A stretch of 64,000 nucleotides of DNA from Armatimonadota bacterium (GTDB lineage Bacteria; Armatimonadota; UBA5829; DTJY01), in the NCBI GenBank assembly GCA_023511795.1, contig JAIMAU010000003.1, positions 124,001 to 188,000 on the forward strand, read 5' to 3'. The position numbers and the translations under genes were made by a program. How positions within the stretch are numbered: position 1 is the stretch's first letter; every line of letters starts with the position of its first letter. Under the pieces are notes generated by a model. The model made no database searches, was not told the origin of the DNA, and saw only the letters and a program-made list of their open reading frames with translations. Below, piece by piece: positions 25,544 to 34,714 of this stretch.

Positions 25544-28327
25544 ATGTTTCGCCGTGCCCTAATACCTATTTTTGCTCTAATTGCGATATCTGCCTCAGCG
25601 GAAAAGGTAATTTCACCATTAGTCACTGTGCGCATGATATCCGAACCAAAAGCAGTAGCGCACATAATGCAAAATGGCAAATCTCCTAATAATAACGTTG
25701 CGCTGGATTTTATGCGAAACTTTCCCGCTTCAATATCGGGTTTTGTTGGGTTTAGGAGCAAAAGCTTGCCTACTATGCAAACCGAGGTTCGTCTTGCTTA
25801 TGATAATGCCAACCTGTACATTGCCTTTCGATGCTTTGACCCAAATGCCCAGAACCTTGGCTCCAAAGTTTTGGAAAGAGATGGCCCAGCATGGAGAGAC
25901 GACTCGGTCGAGGTTTTTCTTGATCCCAAATGCGATAGCAAGACATTCTTTCACTTGGTCGCAAACTGCGCAGGAACAAGGTACGACTCTAGAGGACAAT
26001 CAACCGATGGAAAATCCTGGGACGGCAATTGGTCGGTAGTCACAAATACCGAAAAAGACGCATGGACGGCTACTTTCATAATTCCATTCGATTCATTGGA
26101 GGTGTCGGCGCCAAAGCCAGGCGAAGTATGGAAAGCAAACTTTGCTAGGCACCAGATATCAAGACAAGAGTTCAGCACGTGGTCTCCTGTTGAAGTAGAA
26201 TTTAACGAACCAGCTAACTTTGGGCGCATAGTATTCCAGGGTAACAACGTGCTTATCGCATGCATAAGCCCTACTCAAATTCTCCTCCCGAAGAAACATC
26301 AGTTCAAAATTAAAATTTCAAATCCCACGGAGAAGATGGTATCCATTCATGCAGAAGCCCTGCTTGACGAAAAGTTGATTTCTTTGGGAAGCAGTAAGGT
26401 ACTTCCAGGAGATTCGGAATTGAATGTTTCGGTTAGTGTTCCAGAGGGCAAGCACAAATTAAGCCTCGCAGTATTGAAAAGTCCGACAGAGCATGAAATC
26501 GCCAGAAGTGCACCGGTTTCTATCAATATCGCTCCAAATCGTGCCCGTTTGGAAAAATACCGCGCAATCGTGCGGGGTTGTACGGCCAGAACTCCAGAGA
26601 TTTCAAAAGCTATCAGCCAACTAAAATCGAAACTTGATGAGATACTCTCTTTCTCGCTAACGGCAAATACAAGCACTGAAAAGTGGGCCAAATTTACAGA
26701 GAAACTGGATGCCATAGAAAGTGACGTCGCACGCGCACGATATGCTTGCGCCGACAAAGAAAGCAAGGGATACTTGCTCGCGCCAGAGGTTTCTCTAAAT
26801 AAGGTATTCCGAGAAAAGCTTTTTGAAGGTGAGATTGGGGCTCCCTTAAAGCTAAGTTTAGCTCGCAATGAGTATGAATCAGGCCAGGTACTCATACTAC
26901 CATACGCTCGTGCACTCAAAGACGTCAAGGTAGCCATTTCGCCGCTTAACGGGCCTGGTGGCGCCGTCATACCGGCAGATAGAATTAAGCTCGAATTAGT
27001 GGATTATGTAAAAACTAGAAAGCCTAGATACGACGTAGAATATGTCGGCTGGTGGCCTGACCCGCTTCTCGAAATGAAGACATTCGACGTCACGCCCGAT
27101 TTCATCCAGCCCATCTGGCTGACTGTGCATTCGCCTGCAGATATTCCGGCAGGAGTCTACAAAGGGGCAATCACCGTCAAGCCAGCCAACGCCCCGGAAT
27201 CCTCACTGCCAATCGAGGTCAAGGTTTGGAATTTTTCGCTCCCAACCACATTACATTTAAAGACAGCCTTTGCATTGTTTCCCCATGAAATTTCTGCTTG
27301 GTATGGCGGCATGACAGAAGAAATTAAGCTCAGGTATTACGAATTCATGCTTGAGCATCGCCTCAATCCAACCAATATTTACACTAACACACCTGCCCCA
27401 AGTAAAGAGGACCTGCCATTTTGCATCCAGCGTGGCCTGAATGCCTTTTGCCTTGCCTACACACACAATAGGGATAAAAATGGCCGGTCTGAATTGGCCA
27501 AAATGATTAAGGAATATGAGGCTTTTCTCAAAGAAAGAGGTTGGTGGGACAAAGCATACCTATATGGCTTTGATGAAATCAAACCCGATAAATATGCTGA
27601 GCTTCGCGACATGTACGGTTGGGTGAAAAAAGAGTTCCCAGACTTGCCTCGGATGTGCACTGTTGCTCCAAATAAAGAATTGAAAGGCTATGTTGATATT
27701 TGGGTGCCGCTAACTTCCAACTGGCAGCAGAATGACGCCGAGGAATATACAAAAGCAGGTGATGAAGTCTGGTGGTATGTTTGCTGTGTGCCAGCACATC
27801 CATATCCAAATTTCTTCATTGATTACCCAGCAATAGACCCGCGGGTCATCTTTTGGATGAATTGGAAGTACCGCATACCCGGATTTCTCTATTATGCCGT
27901 GAATAACTGGACCACAAACCGAGTAGCAGCTGGCTTACCTGAAGAACATCGGGCGCATGAAGACCCAAAAGCCTTAGAAGCCATAAGAGAAGGAAAGCGC
28001 TGGCCTGATGTGCCTTGGAACACATTTACTTTCGACGACTATAACGGCGACGGCCACCTTATTTACCCAGGTCCGGGTGGGAAGCCTTTTAGCTCAATTA
28101 GGTTGGAATGCATCCGTGACGGCATTGAGGACTATGAATATTTCTATTTGTTAAACAAATTAGCCTGGAAGGCTGATTCCAATTCTAAAAGCAAAATTCA
28201 AAAGATTCTCGCAGTTAGCGACACAGTAGTACGTTCACCTAGGGAATATACTCTCGATCCGCACGTTTTATTGAAAGCAAGAGAAGAGGTCGCAGAACTT
28301 ATTGAAAAGCTATCTGCAAAGAACTAA
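25544..28327 (+). CDS. secreted CBM9-like/GH123 (DUF4091)-type glycoside hydrolase
   Basis: The start at 25544 (MFRRALIPIF) is set by GGAGGTGG and begins a signal peptide cut after SASA; the protein has 927 residues. An N-terminal domain resembles the family-9-like carbohydrate-binding domain (YDNANLYIAFRCFDPNAQ, DDSVEVFLDP). After a linker, the C-terminal half resembles GH123/DUF4091: DIPAGVYKGAI, YLYGFDEIKPDKYAEL with an Asp-Glu pair as in the substrate-assisted GH123 site, DIWVPLTSNW, and the hallmark IRDGIEDYEYFYLL. GH123 enzymes act on N-acetylgalactosaminides; the exact substrate here is unknown. It is likely exported to the periplasm or surface. Confidence 0.87.
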   Translation: MFRRALIPIFALIAISASAEKVISPLVTVRMISEPKAVAHIMQNGKSPNNNVALDFMRNFPASISGFVGFRSKSLPTMQTEVRLAYDNANLYIAFRCFDPNAQNLGSKVLERDGPAWRDDSVEVFLDPKCDSKTFFHLVANCAGTRYDSRGQSTDGKSWDGNWSVVTNTEKDAWTATFIIPFDSLEVSAPKPGEVWKANFARHQISRQEFSTWSPVEVEFNEPANFGRIVFQGNNVLIACISPTQILLPKKHQFKIKISNPTEKMVSIHAEALLDEKLISLGSSKVLPGDSELNVSVSVPEGKHKLSLAVLKSPTEHEIARSAPVSINIAPNRARLEKYRAIVRGCTARTPEISKAISQLKSKLDEILSFSLTANTSTEKWAKFTEKLDAIESDVARARYACADKESKGYLLAPEVSLNKVFREKLFEGEIGAPLKLSLARNEYESGQVLILPYARALKDVKVAISPLNGPGGAVIPADRIKLELVDYVKTRKPRYDVEYVGWWPDPLLEMKTFDVTPDFIQPIWLTVHSPADIPAGVYKGAITVKPANAPESSLPIEVKVWNFSLPTTLHLKTAFALFPHEISAWYGGMTEEIKLRYYEFMLEHRLNPTNIYTNTPAPSKEDLPFCIQRGLNAFCLAYTHNRDKNGRSELAKMIKEYEAFLKERGWWDKAYLYGFDEIKPDKYAELRDMYGWVKKEFPDLPRMCTVAPNKELKGYVDIWVPLTSNWQQNDAEEYTKAGDEVWWYVCCVPAHPYPNFFIDYPAIDPRVIFWMNWKYRIPGFLYYAVNNWTTNRVAAGLPEEHRAHEDPKALEAIREGKRWPDVPWNTFTFDDYNGDGHLIYPGPGGKPFSSIRLECIRDGIEDYEYFYLLNKLAWKADSNSKSKIQKILAVSDTVVRSPREYTLDPHVLLKAREEVAELIEKLSAKN

Positions 28328-28337
28328 AAAAGGAAAC

Positions 28338-28365
28338 CGGGGCGGACTCCCGGGAATCCGCCCCG
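28338..28365. terminator. GC-rich near-perfect hairpin after the GH123-like gene
   Basis: The palindrome joins GGGGCGGACTCCC (28339-28351) and GGGAATCCGCCCC (28352-28364), with one C-A mismatch and an extra flanking C-G pair. No T-run follows on the plus strand, so it may be a transcript-stabilising or factor-dependent end rather than a classical terminator. It lies between convergent genes. Confidence 0.6.
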
Positions 28366-28395
28366 ATGCCGGAGGAGTGGAGGTACGGAGGTTGA

Positions 28396-28701
28396 TTAAA
28401 AAAGATTAACGGCAAGCAGTACGCCAAAATATAGACTAATATACCCTGTGATTCCAACGCGTAGAGCTTTCCGCACGAAAACTGGGTTATAGTTCCTATA
28501 CCACTCAGCAAGCACTACAAGCGGAATAACAACACCAATCTTAACTAAACAGAAATGCCAAAAGCCCCGGCGAATGCATTCAGCCATTAATGGGTTTGCC
28601 TCCACTGCTTTGCCCATTGCAATAACTACAATGGTGAACAGCATATCGGCTAGGCATATTGCAATCAGTACAATACTCTCTTTGCTAAAAGTAATATGCA
28701 T
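28396..28701 (-). CDS. small DUF5658-like three- or four-helix membrane protein
   Basis: The 101-residue protein consists of about three hydrophobic helices with the pattern LADMLFTIVVIAMGKAVEAN, NPLM and WHFCLVKIGVVIPLVVLAEW, which resembles the DUF5658 family (role unknown). The ATG at 28701 is preferred, with AGGTGG 8 nt upstream; a GTG at 28713 overlaps that SD. It stands alone, convergent to the GH123-like gene. No function can be given. Confidence 0.7.
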   Translation of the reverse strand: MHITFSKESIVLIAICLADMLFTIVVIAMGKAVEANPLMAECIRRGFWHFCLVKIGVVIPLVVLAEWYRNYNPVFVRKALRVGITGYISLYFGVLLAVNLF

Positions 28702-28806
28702 TCCGCTTACCACCTGTTACATTTCTTTATTGAAGGTCTATTCTTTTGGTCTCACTAAATCAAGCTTCAATATCCATGCCAAACTACACTCGTATTCCTA
28801 CCAGAT

Positions 28807-28835
28807 TTGACGAGAAGAACTACTAACGTTATACT
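28807..28835 (+). promoter_or_regulatory. consensus-like sigma-70 promoter for ahbA-ahbB
   Basis: TTGACG (28807-28812), 17 bp, TATACT (28830-28835). The predicted start is near 28842, giving a short leader of about 24 nt before the GTG start at 28866. No regulator site is obvious. Confidence 0.78.
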
Positions 28836-28865
28836 TGTGAAAGGCTATGCCGTGGAGAACGTGCG

Positions 28866-29312
28866 GTGGACTACCTGGATAGACAGATTTTGAACATTAT
28901 TCAAACAGACTTCCCTCTTGAATCTCGGCCGTTTCAAACAATTGCAGAGCGCTTGGGGACTACTGAATCAGAAATCCTCTTACGTGTTAGACAACTTATC
29001 GAATCCGGTGTTATTCGAAAGATTGGACCAGTGTTTGATTCTCGTAAGCTTGGCTATGAAAGCACCCTCATAGCAATGAAAGTTCCAGAAAATCGCCTTT
29101 TGGAAGTTGCAACCATTGTGAACGAGTTTCCACAGGTGACACACAATTATGGCAGAAGACACAAATATAATCTGTGGTTTACATTGGTATGCCAAAATTC
29201 GTCTGAAATAGACAATATCGTATCCCAAATTAGAGCCAAAACAGGCATCTCGGACATATATTTGCTACCAGCTGAGCGAATGTTCAAAATAGACGTGAAC
29301 TTTAGGTTCTAA
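28866..29312 (+). CDS. ahbA: siroheme decarboxylase subunit AhbA (Lrp/AsnC-like)
   Basis: AhbA and AhbB together remove two carboxyl groups from siroheme to give 12,18-didecarboxysiroheme, an intermediate of the alternative heme pathway and of heme d1. The 148 residues have an N-terminal winged-helix (LDRQILNIIQTDFPLESRPF) and a C-terminal RAM-like domain, as in Lrp relatives, but the PVFDSRKLGYESTLIAMKVP and THNYGRRHKYNLWFTL segments are typical of the AhbA/NirD-type proteins. Start is GTG with GGAG 8 nt upstream. Its last base is the first base of the ahbB ATG, so translation is coupled. Confidence 0.88.
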   Translation: MDYLDRQILNIIQTDFPLESRPFQTIAERLGTTESEILLRVRQLIESGVIRKIGPVFDSRKLGYESTLIAMKVPENRLLEVATIVNEFPQVTHNYGRRHKYNLWFTLVCQNSSEIDNIVSQIRAKTGISDIYLLPAERMFKIDVNFRF

Positions 29313-29788
29313 TGAACGAGAAACAAAAAAGCATAATACGTGTCTTTAATAATGGCTTGCCGGTTGAGAAAGAACCATTCAAAGCGGTATCAGAAGCCAT
29401 TGGCATCGCCGAAGAGGAACTCCTTTCTCAGCTTAAAGCATGGAAATCCGACGGGACTATTCGCCGCTTTGGCGCCTTGGTCAGACATCATCAGGCAGGC
29501 TTCCAAGCTAATGCAATGGGCGTGTGGAACGTACCAGATACTTTAATAGAAAGCTTTGCGGGTATTGCAACGAGGTATCGTGAGATAAGCCACTGCTACC
29601 AACGCCCTAGGCTTCATGATTTTCCCTACAACATATATACTATGATTCACGGGCGAACAGAGGTAGATTGCGAGAAGATTGCACAAGCCGTTTCCGAGGA
29701 AACTGGAGTGGAAGACTACATATTGCTTTACACAATCGCTGAGTTCAAGAAGTCAAGCCCCTTGTTTTTCCTGGAAAATAGGAGATAA
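29312..29788 (+). CDS. ahbB: siroheme decarboxylase subunit AhbB (Lrp/AsnC-like)
   Basis: This is the partner of AhbA in the siroheme decarboxylase. The 158 residues repeat the same two-domain plan; the GFQANAMGVWNVPD and SHCYQRPRLHDFPYNIYTMIHG segments are characteristic of AhbB/NirH-type proteins and separate it from true Lrp regulators. The later radical SAM enzymes AhbC and AhbD (or NirJ) are not in the window. A 1-nt overlap with ahbA and a 2-nt gap to the next gene indicate one operon. Confidence 0.9.
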   Translation: MNEKQKSIIRVFNNGLPVEKEPFKAVSEAIGIAEEELLSQLKAWKSDGTIRRFGALVRHHQAGFQANAMGVWNVPDTLIESFAGIATRYREISHCYQRPRLHDFPYNIYTMIHGRTEVDCEKIAQAVSEETGVEDYILLYTIAEFKKSSPLFFLENRR

Positions 29789-29790
29789 GA

Positions 29791-30717
29791 ATGAAGCGCA
29801 TTGTCAGCGTGAGCCTAGGCTCGCCGAAAGGAGATAAAACAGTTAGGGCTACTCTTCTGGGCGAAGAGTTCGAGATAGCCAGGATTGGGACAAATGGCGA
29901 CTTCAAACGATTTGCCGAGTTAATGCGCGAATTAGACGGGAAAGTAGACGCAATCGGACTTGGTGGCATAGACCGATATCTTTATGCTGGGAAACGACGG
30001 TATACAATCCGAGACGCAGATAAATTAGCACGCTTAGCCATTAAAACCCCAGTTGTTGATGGTAGTGGCATCAAAAACACACTTGAACGCGAGACCATCG
30101 AATGGCTTCAGCGCGAGGGAATCGTGGACTTCCAAACCAAGAAAGTCTTGCTAGTTTGCGGGGTGGACCGCTTCGGCATGGCAGAATCACTTTGGCGATT
30201 AACACGACCCAAAGGCCGAGTTATCTATGGCGATTTGCTGTTCAATGTTGGCGTGCCGATACCAATAACCTCATGGGGCATGCTAAAAATACTTGGACTG
30301 ATTTTCCTGCCGCTAATCTGCAGGCTGCCGTTCAAATGGCTCTATCCAATCGGCGAGCAACAGGAGAAGAATACGCCTAGACACGAGAAGTACTTCCGCT
30401 GGGCAGATGTCGTGGCAGGCGACTACAAAATAATAAAGAGGTTTATGCCCATGCCCGAGTCCGAAGCTATGGCTGGTAAGGTAATTATTACAAATACGCT
30501 TACCCAATCTGACATTGACAACATGAAAGCCTGCAAAGTCAAAATGCTGGTTACATCTACTCGGGAGTTCGATGGAAGAACATTTGCAACAAATGTAGTC
30601 GAGGGAATCCTTGTAGCACTATCAGGTAAGCGACCAGAAGAAATGACGGAACAAGACTATATTGAACTTCTGAGAAAACTTGACTGGCAACCAACGGTGA
30701 GAATACTCAATGATTAA
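29791..30717 (+). CDS. conserved protein of unknown function in the ahb operon
   Basis: The 308-residue protein resembles a conserved family that some databases call quinate 5-dehydrogenase, a label I consider unsupported. Visible traits are an N-terminal SVSLGSPKGDKTV strand region, GLGGIDRYLYAG, TPVVDGSGIKNTLER, a Rossmann-like KVLLVCGVDRFGMAESLW and a late KVIITNTLTQSDIDNMK segment, with a short hydrophobic stretch near residue 165 (GLIFLPLICRLPF). It begins 2 nt after ahbB, so a role in modified tetrapyrrole or heme metabolism is the best contextual guess. I have no reaction to propose. Confidence 0.8.
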   Translation: MKRIVSVSLGSPKGDKTVRATLLGEEFEIARIGTNGDFKRFAELMRELDGKVDAIGLGGIDRYLYAGKRRYTIRDADKLARLAIKTPVVDGSGIKNTLERETIEWLQREGIVDFQTKKVLLVCGVDRFGMAESLWRLTRPKGRVIYGDLLFNVGVPIPITSWGMLKILGLIFLPLICRLPFKWLYPIGEQQEKNTPRHEKYFRWADVVAGDYKIIKRFMPMPESEAMAGKVIITNTLTQSDIDNMKACKVKMLVTSTREFDGRTFATNVVEGILVALSGKRPEEMTEQDYIELLRKLDWQPTVRILND

Positions 30718-30800
30718 GCTCTTACCTAATAAACTAACTTAATGTCCTCCTTACTTCATCGTCTGAGAATATGAACTAATAAGTAACTAGGGTGCTAAAA

Positions 30801-32186
30801 ATGCGCAAATCCATATTACATAAATTACAAGAGATATCAGGATCTAAGTATGTGCTTACTGCTCCAGAGGACTTGGTTTGCTATGGCTATGATGCTCAAC
30901 ACGTTGAGTATTGCCCAGAAGCTATCGTAAGAGCTGGCAGTGCCGAGGAAGTCTGTGCAATCCTTCGCTTGGCAAACGAGGAAGGTTTGCATGTTACACC
31001 CCGTGGTGCTGGCACTGGGTTAAGCGGCGGCTCTGTTCCTGCTGCTGGGGGGCTTGTACTTGATCTAGGACGCATGAACCGAATTATTGAGATTGACCAA
31101 TCAAATCTGCTCGCGACGGTTGAGCCTGGCGTTATCACCGCCGACCTCGCATCCGCAGTCGAGGCAGTTGGTCTCATGTACCCACCTGACCCAGGAAGCA
31201 TCAAGGTTTCGACTTTGGGTGGCAACGTAGCTGAGAATGCGGGTGGTCTTCGAGCAATTAAATATGGAGTAACAGCAGACTATATTAAGGCGATTGAAGG
31301 GGCAACCCCAACAGGTGAGTTTTTCAAAGCTGGAGCAGTCACCATGAAATCAGTAGCTGGTTATGATTTAGTGCATCTCTTATGTGGCTCTGAAGGTACA
31401 CTGGCGGTGTTCACAAAACTTACCTTCAAGCTCCTTCCTTTACCAAAGGCACGCCGTTCCATGGTTGGTCTTTTCCCACAGCTAACACAAGCAGCAGAAA
31501 CGGTATCAGCTATTATTAGCGCAGGCATTATGCCTGCCACGCTGGAGATAATGGACAATGTGACCATTCGCACTGTAGAGGAGTTCAAGAAAATTGGACT
31601 TCCGATTGACGCAGGCGCTATGCTTTTGCTGGAAGTTGACGGCGCATCTGCCCAAGTTGTCGAGGAAGCAGACAAGGCAGCCCGCATAATGACATCGCAT
31701 AACGCTTCAGAAGTTCAAATAGCCTCAACCCATGAGGAGCGGGACAAGGTTTGGGAAGCAAGGCGTTCGGCCCTTGCCGCATTGGCTCGAGTTCGCCCTA
31801 CCGCTATTCTTGAAGATGCCACTGTGCCGCGAAATCAACTCGCCGACATGGTTAGCGAAATTAATCGTATTGCAAACAAATATTCTCTTACGATTGGAAC
31901 ATTTGGACATGCAGGAGATGGCAACCTTCATCCAACAATCCTGACTGACCAGCGAGATAAAGAGGAAATGGCGCGTGTCGAGAAAGCCATCGACGAGATA
32001 TTCAATGCGGCTCTGCAGCTTGGCGGAACTGTCTCTGGCGAGCACGGAATCGGATTTGCTAAATCAAGATACCTAGCTTGCGAAGTCGGCCCAGGTGCTT
32101 TAGGTATGATGCGCACCATTAAATCTGCCCTAGACCCAAAAGGGATTCTGAACCCCGGAAAGATATTTACTGACCAAACGACATGA
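30801..32186 (+). CDS. glcD: GlcD-type FAD-linked 2-hydroxyacid dehydrogenase
   Basis: This 461-residue VAO-family flavoprotein has the FAD-binding PCMH domain (VTPRGAGTGLSGGSVPAAGG, PPDPGSIKVSTLGGNVAENA) and the C-terminal FAD-oxidase domain with GTFGHAGDGNLHPTI and SGEHGIGFAKS. It resembles the glycolate/D-lactate dehydrogenase catalytic subunit. The ATG at 30801 is preferred because AGGGTG overlaps the GTG at 30792. It lies 4 nt before the iron-sulfur subunit gene. A separate GlcE is absent, so this is a two-subunit type. Confidence 0.92.
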   Translation: MRKSILHKLQEISGSKYVLTAPEDLVCYGYDAQHVEYCPEAIVRAGSAEEVCAILRLANEEGLHVTPRGAGTGLSGGSVPAAGGLVLDLGRMNRIIEIDQSNLLATVEPGVITADLASAVEAVGLMYPPDPGSIKVSTLGGNVAENAGGLRAIKYGVTADYIKAIEGATPTGEFFKAGAVTMKSVAGYDLVHLLCGSEGTLAVFTKLTFKLLPLPKARRSMVGLFPQLTQAAETVSAIISAGIMPATLEIMDNVTIRTVEEFKKIGLPIDAGAMLLLEVDGASAQVVEEADKAARIMTSHNASEVQIASTHEERDKVWEARRSALAALARVRPTAILEDATVPRNQLADMVSEINRIANKYSLTIGTFGHAGDGNLHPTILTDQRDKEEMARVEKAIDEIFNAALQLGGTVSGEHGIGFAKSRYLACEVGPGALGMMRTIKSALDPKGILNPGKIFTDQTT

Positions 32187-32190
32187 GCTT

Positions 32191-33447
32191 ATGTTAAATG
32201 AACTCGACCGCCTGACTTTTAATTGCATAAAGTGTGGTTATTGCAAAGCAGCATGCCCCGTTTATAAGGAAATTGGCGAAGAAGCTGCTTCACCTAGAGG
32301 ACGCGTTCGCCTGATTCGGGGAGTATATGCCGGCGATGTCTCGCTTAGTCAAAGATATCGCAAACTCATCGAATTATGCATAAGCTGTCGTGCATGCACA
32401 GCAGAGTGCCCAAGCGGCGTCAGCCCCAATCAGGCGGTACTCAATGCACGACATCATCTTGCGATTGAATGCGGCATCCCCCTAATAAAGCGCCTGATAT
32501 TCCGTCGTGCAATGACTGCTAGAAGGATGTTCCCCGCAAGTGCCAAACTTCTCGGTTTCCTTCAGCGAGCAATCATCCTACAAAGCAGATACAGTCCAGC
32601 CAGGCTAATCCTACCCATCCTTGGCCTTCCATTTGACAAAGCAATTCCTTACTTTCAGCTCAAAACCTTTCGCGACCGCATGCCGGAGGTCATACCAACA
32701 ACAAATAGAAAGTACCGCGTAGCATACTTTGTGGGGTGTGGGGCAAACCTGATTTACCCGGAGATTGGAGAAGCAGTCGTCAATCTATTAACTTACTTTG
32801 GAGTCGAAGTCGTCATCCCACGCAAGCAAATGTGCTGTGGGACACCAGTATTCACCTCAGGTGATTTTGAAGGTGCAACACATCTAGCAAGACAAAACCT
32901 TAAAGTCTTGAGCAACTTGGATGTTGACGCAATTATCACCGCTTGTGGGTCCTGCGGCACAACGATAAAGCATGAATGGCACGATCTCCTAGGAATTGAA
33001 GTCCCAAGTGAGCTAACGTCAAAAGTCTATGATATTACTGAATTTCTCACCGATTGTTTGGCAGTTTCTCTTAGTGCACATATACCAAAGGCAAAGACTA
33101 TCACGTATCATGACCCATGCCACCTCGTCAGAGGTATGGGGGTACAAAATCAACCCAGAAAACTGCTCTCATCGTTGGCTGACACAAGGTATGTCGAGCT
33201 CGCAAGCGCAGACACATGCTGTGGAGGCGGTGGTGCATACAGCATCTACCATCCAGACATGTCACGAAAGATAGGCGCAAGAAAGGTAGATAATGTTTTG
33301 AAGACCGAGGCGGACCTAGTTGCGACCGGTTGCCCTGTGTGCATTCTCCAACTGCGAGAAATGTTTTCAATTGCCAGAATTCTGCGCCAGGTCGAACACA
33401 CTGCAGTTGTACTCAACCGTGCATTGAAGGAAAAATCGCAGAACTAG
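32191..33447 (+). CDS. glcF: GlcF/LutA-type iron-sulfur (CCG-domain) subunit
   Basis: The 418-residue partner of the flavoprotein has two ferredoxin-type clusters near the N-terminus (CIKCGYCKAACP, then CISCRACTAECPSG) and two Cys-rich CCG domains (MCCGTPV ... ACGSCG; DPCHLVRG ... TCCGGGG ... TGCPVC) that bind a further iron-sulfur centre. It would pass electrons from the 2-hydroxyacid to a membrane quinone or another acceptor. The glcD-like and glcF-like genes are separated by 4 nt. Confidence 0.92.
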   Translation: MLNELDRLTFNCIKCGYCKAACPVYKEIGEEAASPRGRVRLIRGVYAGDVSLSQRYRKLIELCISCRACTAECPSGVSPNQAVLNARHHLAIECGIPLIKRLIFRRAMTARRMFPASAKLLGFLQRAIILQSRYSPARLILPILGLPFDKAIPYFQLKTFRDRMPEVIPTTNRKYRVAYFVGCGANLIYPEIGEAVVNLLTYFGVEVVIPRKQMCCGTPVFTSGDFEGATHLARQNLKVLSNLDVDAIITACGSCGTTIKHEWHDLLGIEVPSELTSKVYDITEFLTDCLAVSLSAHIPKAKTITYHDPCHLVRGMGVQNQPRKLLSSLADTRYVELASADTCCGGGGAYSIYHPDMSRKIGARKVDNVLKTEADLVATGCPVCILQLREMFSIARILRQVEHTAVVLNRALKEKSQN

Positions 33448-33471
33448 CCCTTCCGTCCATTATGCAAATTC

Positions 33472-33500
33472 TTGACTGCAACACAAAATGTTGATATAAT
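33472..33500 (+). promoter_or_regulatory. sigma-70 promoter of the CAU tRNA
   Basis: TTGACT (33472-33477), 17 bp, TATAAT (33495-33500). Predicted start near 33507, so the transcript has about 24 nt before the mature tRNA. Confidence 0.82.
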
Positions 33501-33530
33501 TTTGATGCTTGCTGCAAGATAGGAGCGCGC

Positions 33531-33605
33531 GGGCCCATAGCTCAGCGGTAGAGCGGCCGGCTCATAACCGGTTGGTCCTTGGTTCGAATCCGAGTGGGCC
33601 CACCA
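33531..33605 (+). tRNA. tRNA with CAU anticodon (elongator Met or lysidine-type Ile)
   Basis: The cloverleaf is complete: acceptor stem GGGCCCA (33531-33537) with TGGGCCC (33595-33601), discriminator A at 33602 and encoded CCA to 33605, D-arm GCTC/GAGC, anticodon loop CTCATAA with CAT at 33563-33565, and TTCGAAT T-loop. G1-C72 pairing and lack of three G-C pairs in the anticodon stem rule out initiator Met. Elongator Met and tRNA-Ile2 (modified by TilS) cannot be told apart from sequence with certainty. Confidence 0.95.
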
Positions 33606-33655
33606 AAATAAGAACTTGAATATTGGCACTTCGCAGTAGAAGGACTAAGCTTTAA

Positions 33656-33687
33656 GCCCTGATTTCCCACCAGGGCATTTAATTTTT
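33656..33687 (+). terminator. intrinsic terminator after the tRNA
   Basis: Stem GCCCTG (33656-33661) and CAGGGC (33671-33676) with a 9-nt loop, followed by ATTTAATTTTT. Confidence 0.75.
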
Positions 33688-33709
33688 AGGGAGCCAATCC
33701 AACTCGAGA

Positions 33710-34597
33710 TCAACATTTGAGACCTAAGATATCAGCTCCTGGGTCATGAGCTTCATAACTACGAATCGTAGCACGTTTATTTGAGTTTGCGTAGCAGTAT
33801 ACGCAACCATGGGGGCAGGTATCATATGTTCCAATATCCTTACTCTCATAGCACCCACATTCTTTCCTCGTGGGATGTTCGACTAAATTAGTCACTCTAT
33901 CAGGAAACAATTGCTTTAGGAGCTCTCCATCAACACAGTGCGCCTTCTTTATTTTGCTCCCAACAAGATAATCTCCACAACAAGAATACATCTCGATTCC
34001 ATGATTGGCCGCGATGTCCGCAAGGATATTGGCTAGCGTAATTCGCTCGGGTTGGGGCAAATCTATGCATTCGATTCCAGTTTTGATAGCATGAATCTTA
34101 GTATTTCGTAAGACTTTTTCATAATAGTAAACAAAGCTGAAATAACAGCGCTTCACTACTCCTTCTAATTGAGCACAAAGTTCACGAAACCGCCTAAAAT
34201 GGTATTCGCTATCTGTCGCAGTCGATATTAGGATGGGGTCATAACGCCACAGAACGCTCTCAGCACCATATCGCCCTGAAAGTATTCGGGCGCATTTTAC
34301 CATATCTGCCGTGTCTGGCACCCTTGGTTCGAACACCTTTGGCAATCCTGTAATTGTAAAATGAAAAACCATTTGATAACCACCAGCATCAAGTTCGTCG
34401 AGATAGGGCAAAAGAGGCAGGTAATTCTTCGACCAGAAGACAATCGCCAATACATCTTTTGGAAGTAGCGATACATCATATACTACATTTGAAAACGGAT
34501 TCATCCATCGAACGTAACCCTTTCGAATCCGGCTTATGAACCATTCTGAATAAAAAGCAGGGATATCTGTTCTTCTGCTAGCAGAAATAACATTCAT
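33710..34597 (-). CDS. DUF1848 family protein
   Basis: The start at 34597 gives MNVISASRRTDIPAFYSEW, the usual DUF1848 N-terminus; the frame extends 12 nt further upstream. The protein has about 295 residues. Cysteines cluster at the C-terminus in the order C-x-C, then CPHGCVYCYAN, reminiscent of the iron-sulfur binding CxxxCxxC style of spore photoproduct lyase relatives, and a WRYDPIL segment lies in the middle. Function is unknown; a radical-SAM-like or tRNA/nucleic-acid role is a guess. It is a lone gene divergent from the MFS gene. Confidence 0.82.
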   Translation of the reverse strand: MNVISASRRTDIPAFYSEWFISRIRKGYVRWMNPFSNVVYDVSLLPKDVLAIVFWSKNYLPLLPYLDELDAGGYQMVFHFTITGLPKVFEPRVPDTADMVKCARILSGRYGAESVLWRYDPILISTATDSEYHFRRFRELCAQLEGVVKRCYFSFVYYYEKVLRNTKIHAIKTGIECIDLPQPERITLANILADIAANHGIEMYSCCGDYLVGSKIKKAHCVDGELLKQLFPDRVTNLVEHPTRKECGCYESKDIGTYDTCPHGCVYCYANSNKRATIRSYEAHDPGADILGLKC

Positions 34598-34714
34598 AAA
34601 GCCATACACTTAGGTCAAATTTGGTACCAGCTAAAGTTTATTTTAGCAAAATTTCCCTTGAAAACTTTATTTAGAATATTAGATTGCAAAACCAAATCAA
34701 TTTGAGTTACATTT

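Noticed and set aside
28866-29788. Calling these two genes Lrp/AsnC transcription regulators
   Set aside because: The tandem arrangement and the AhbA/AhbB-type segments favour siroheme decarboxylase; ordinary Lrp regulators lack them.
33444-33629. 61-codon minus-strand frame across the tRNA (WAHSDSNQGP-type)
   Set aside because: It is the well-known false protein translated from the antisense strand of a tRNA gene; the tRNA is unequivocal.
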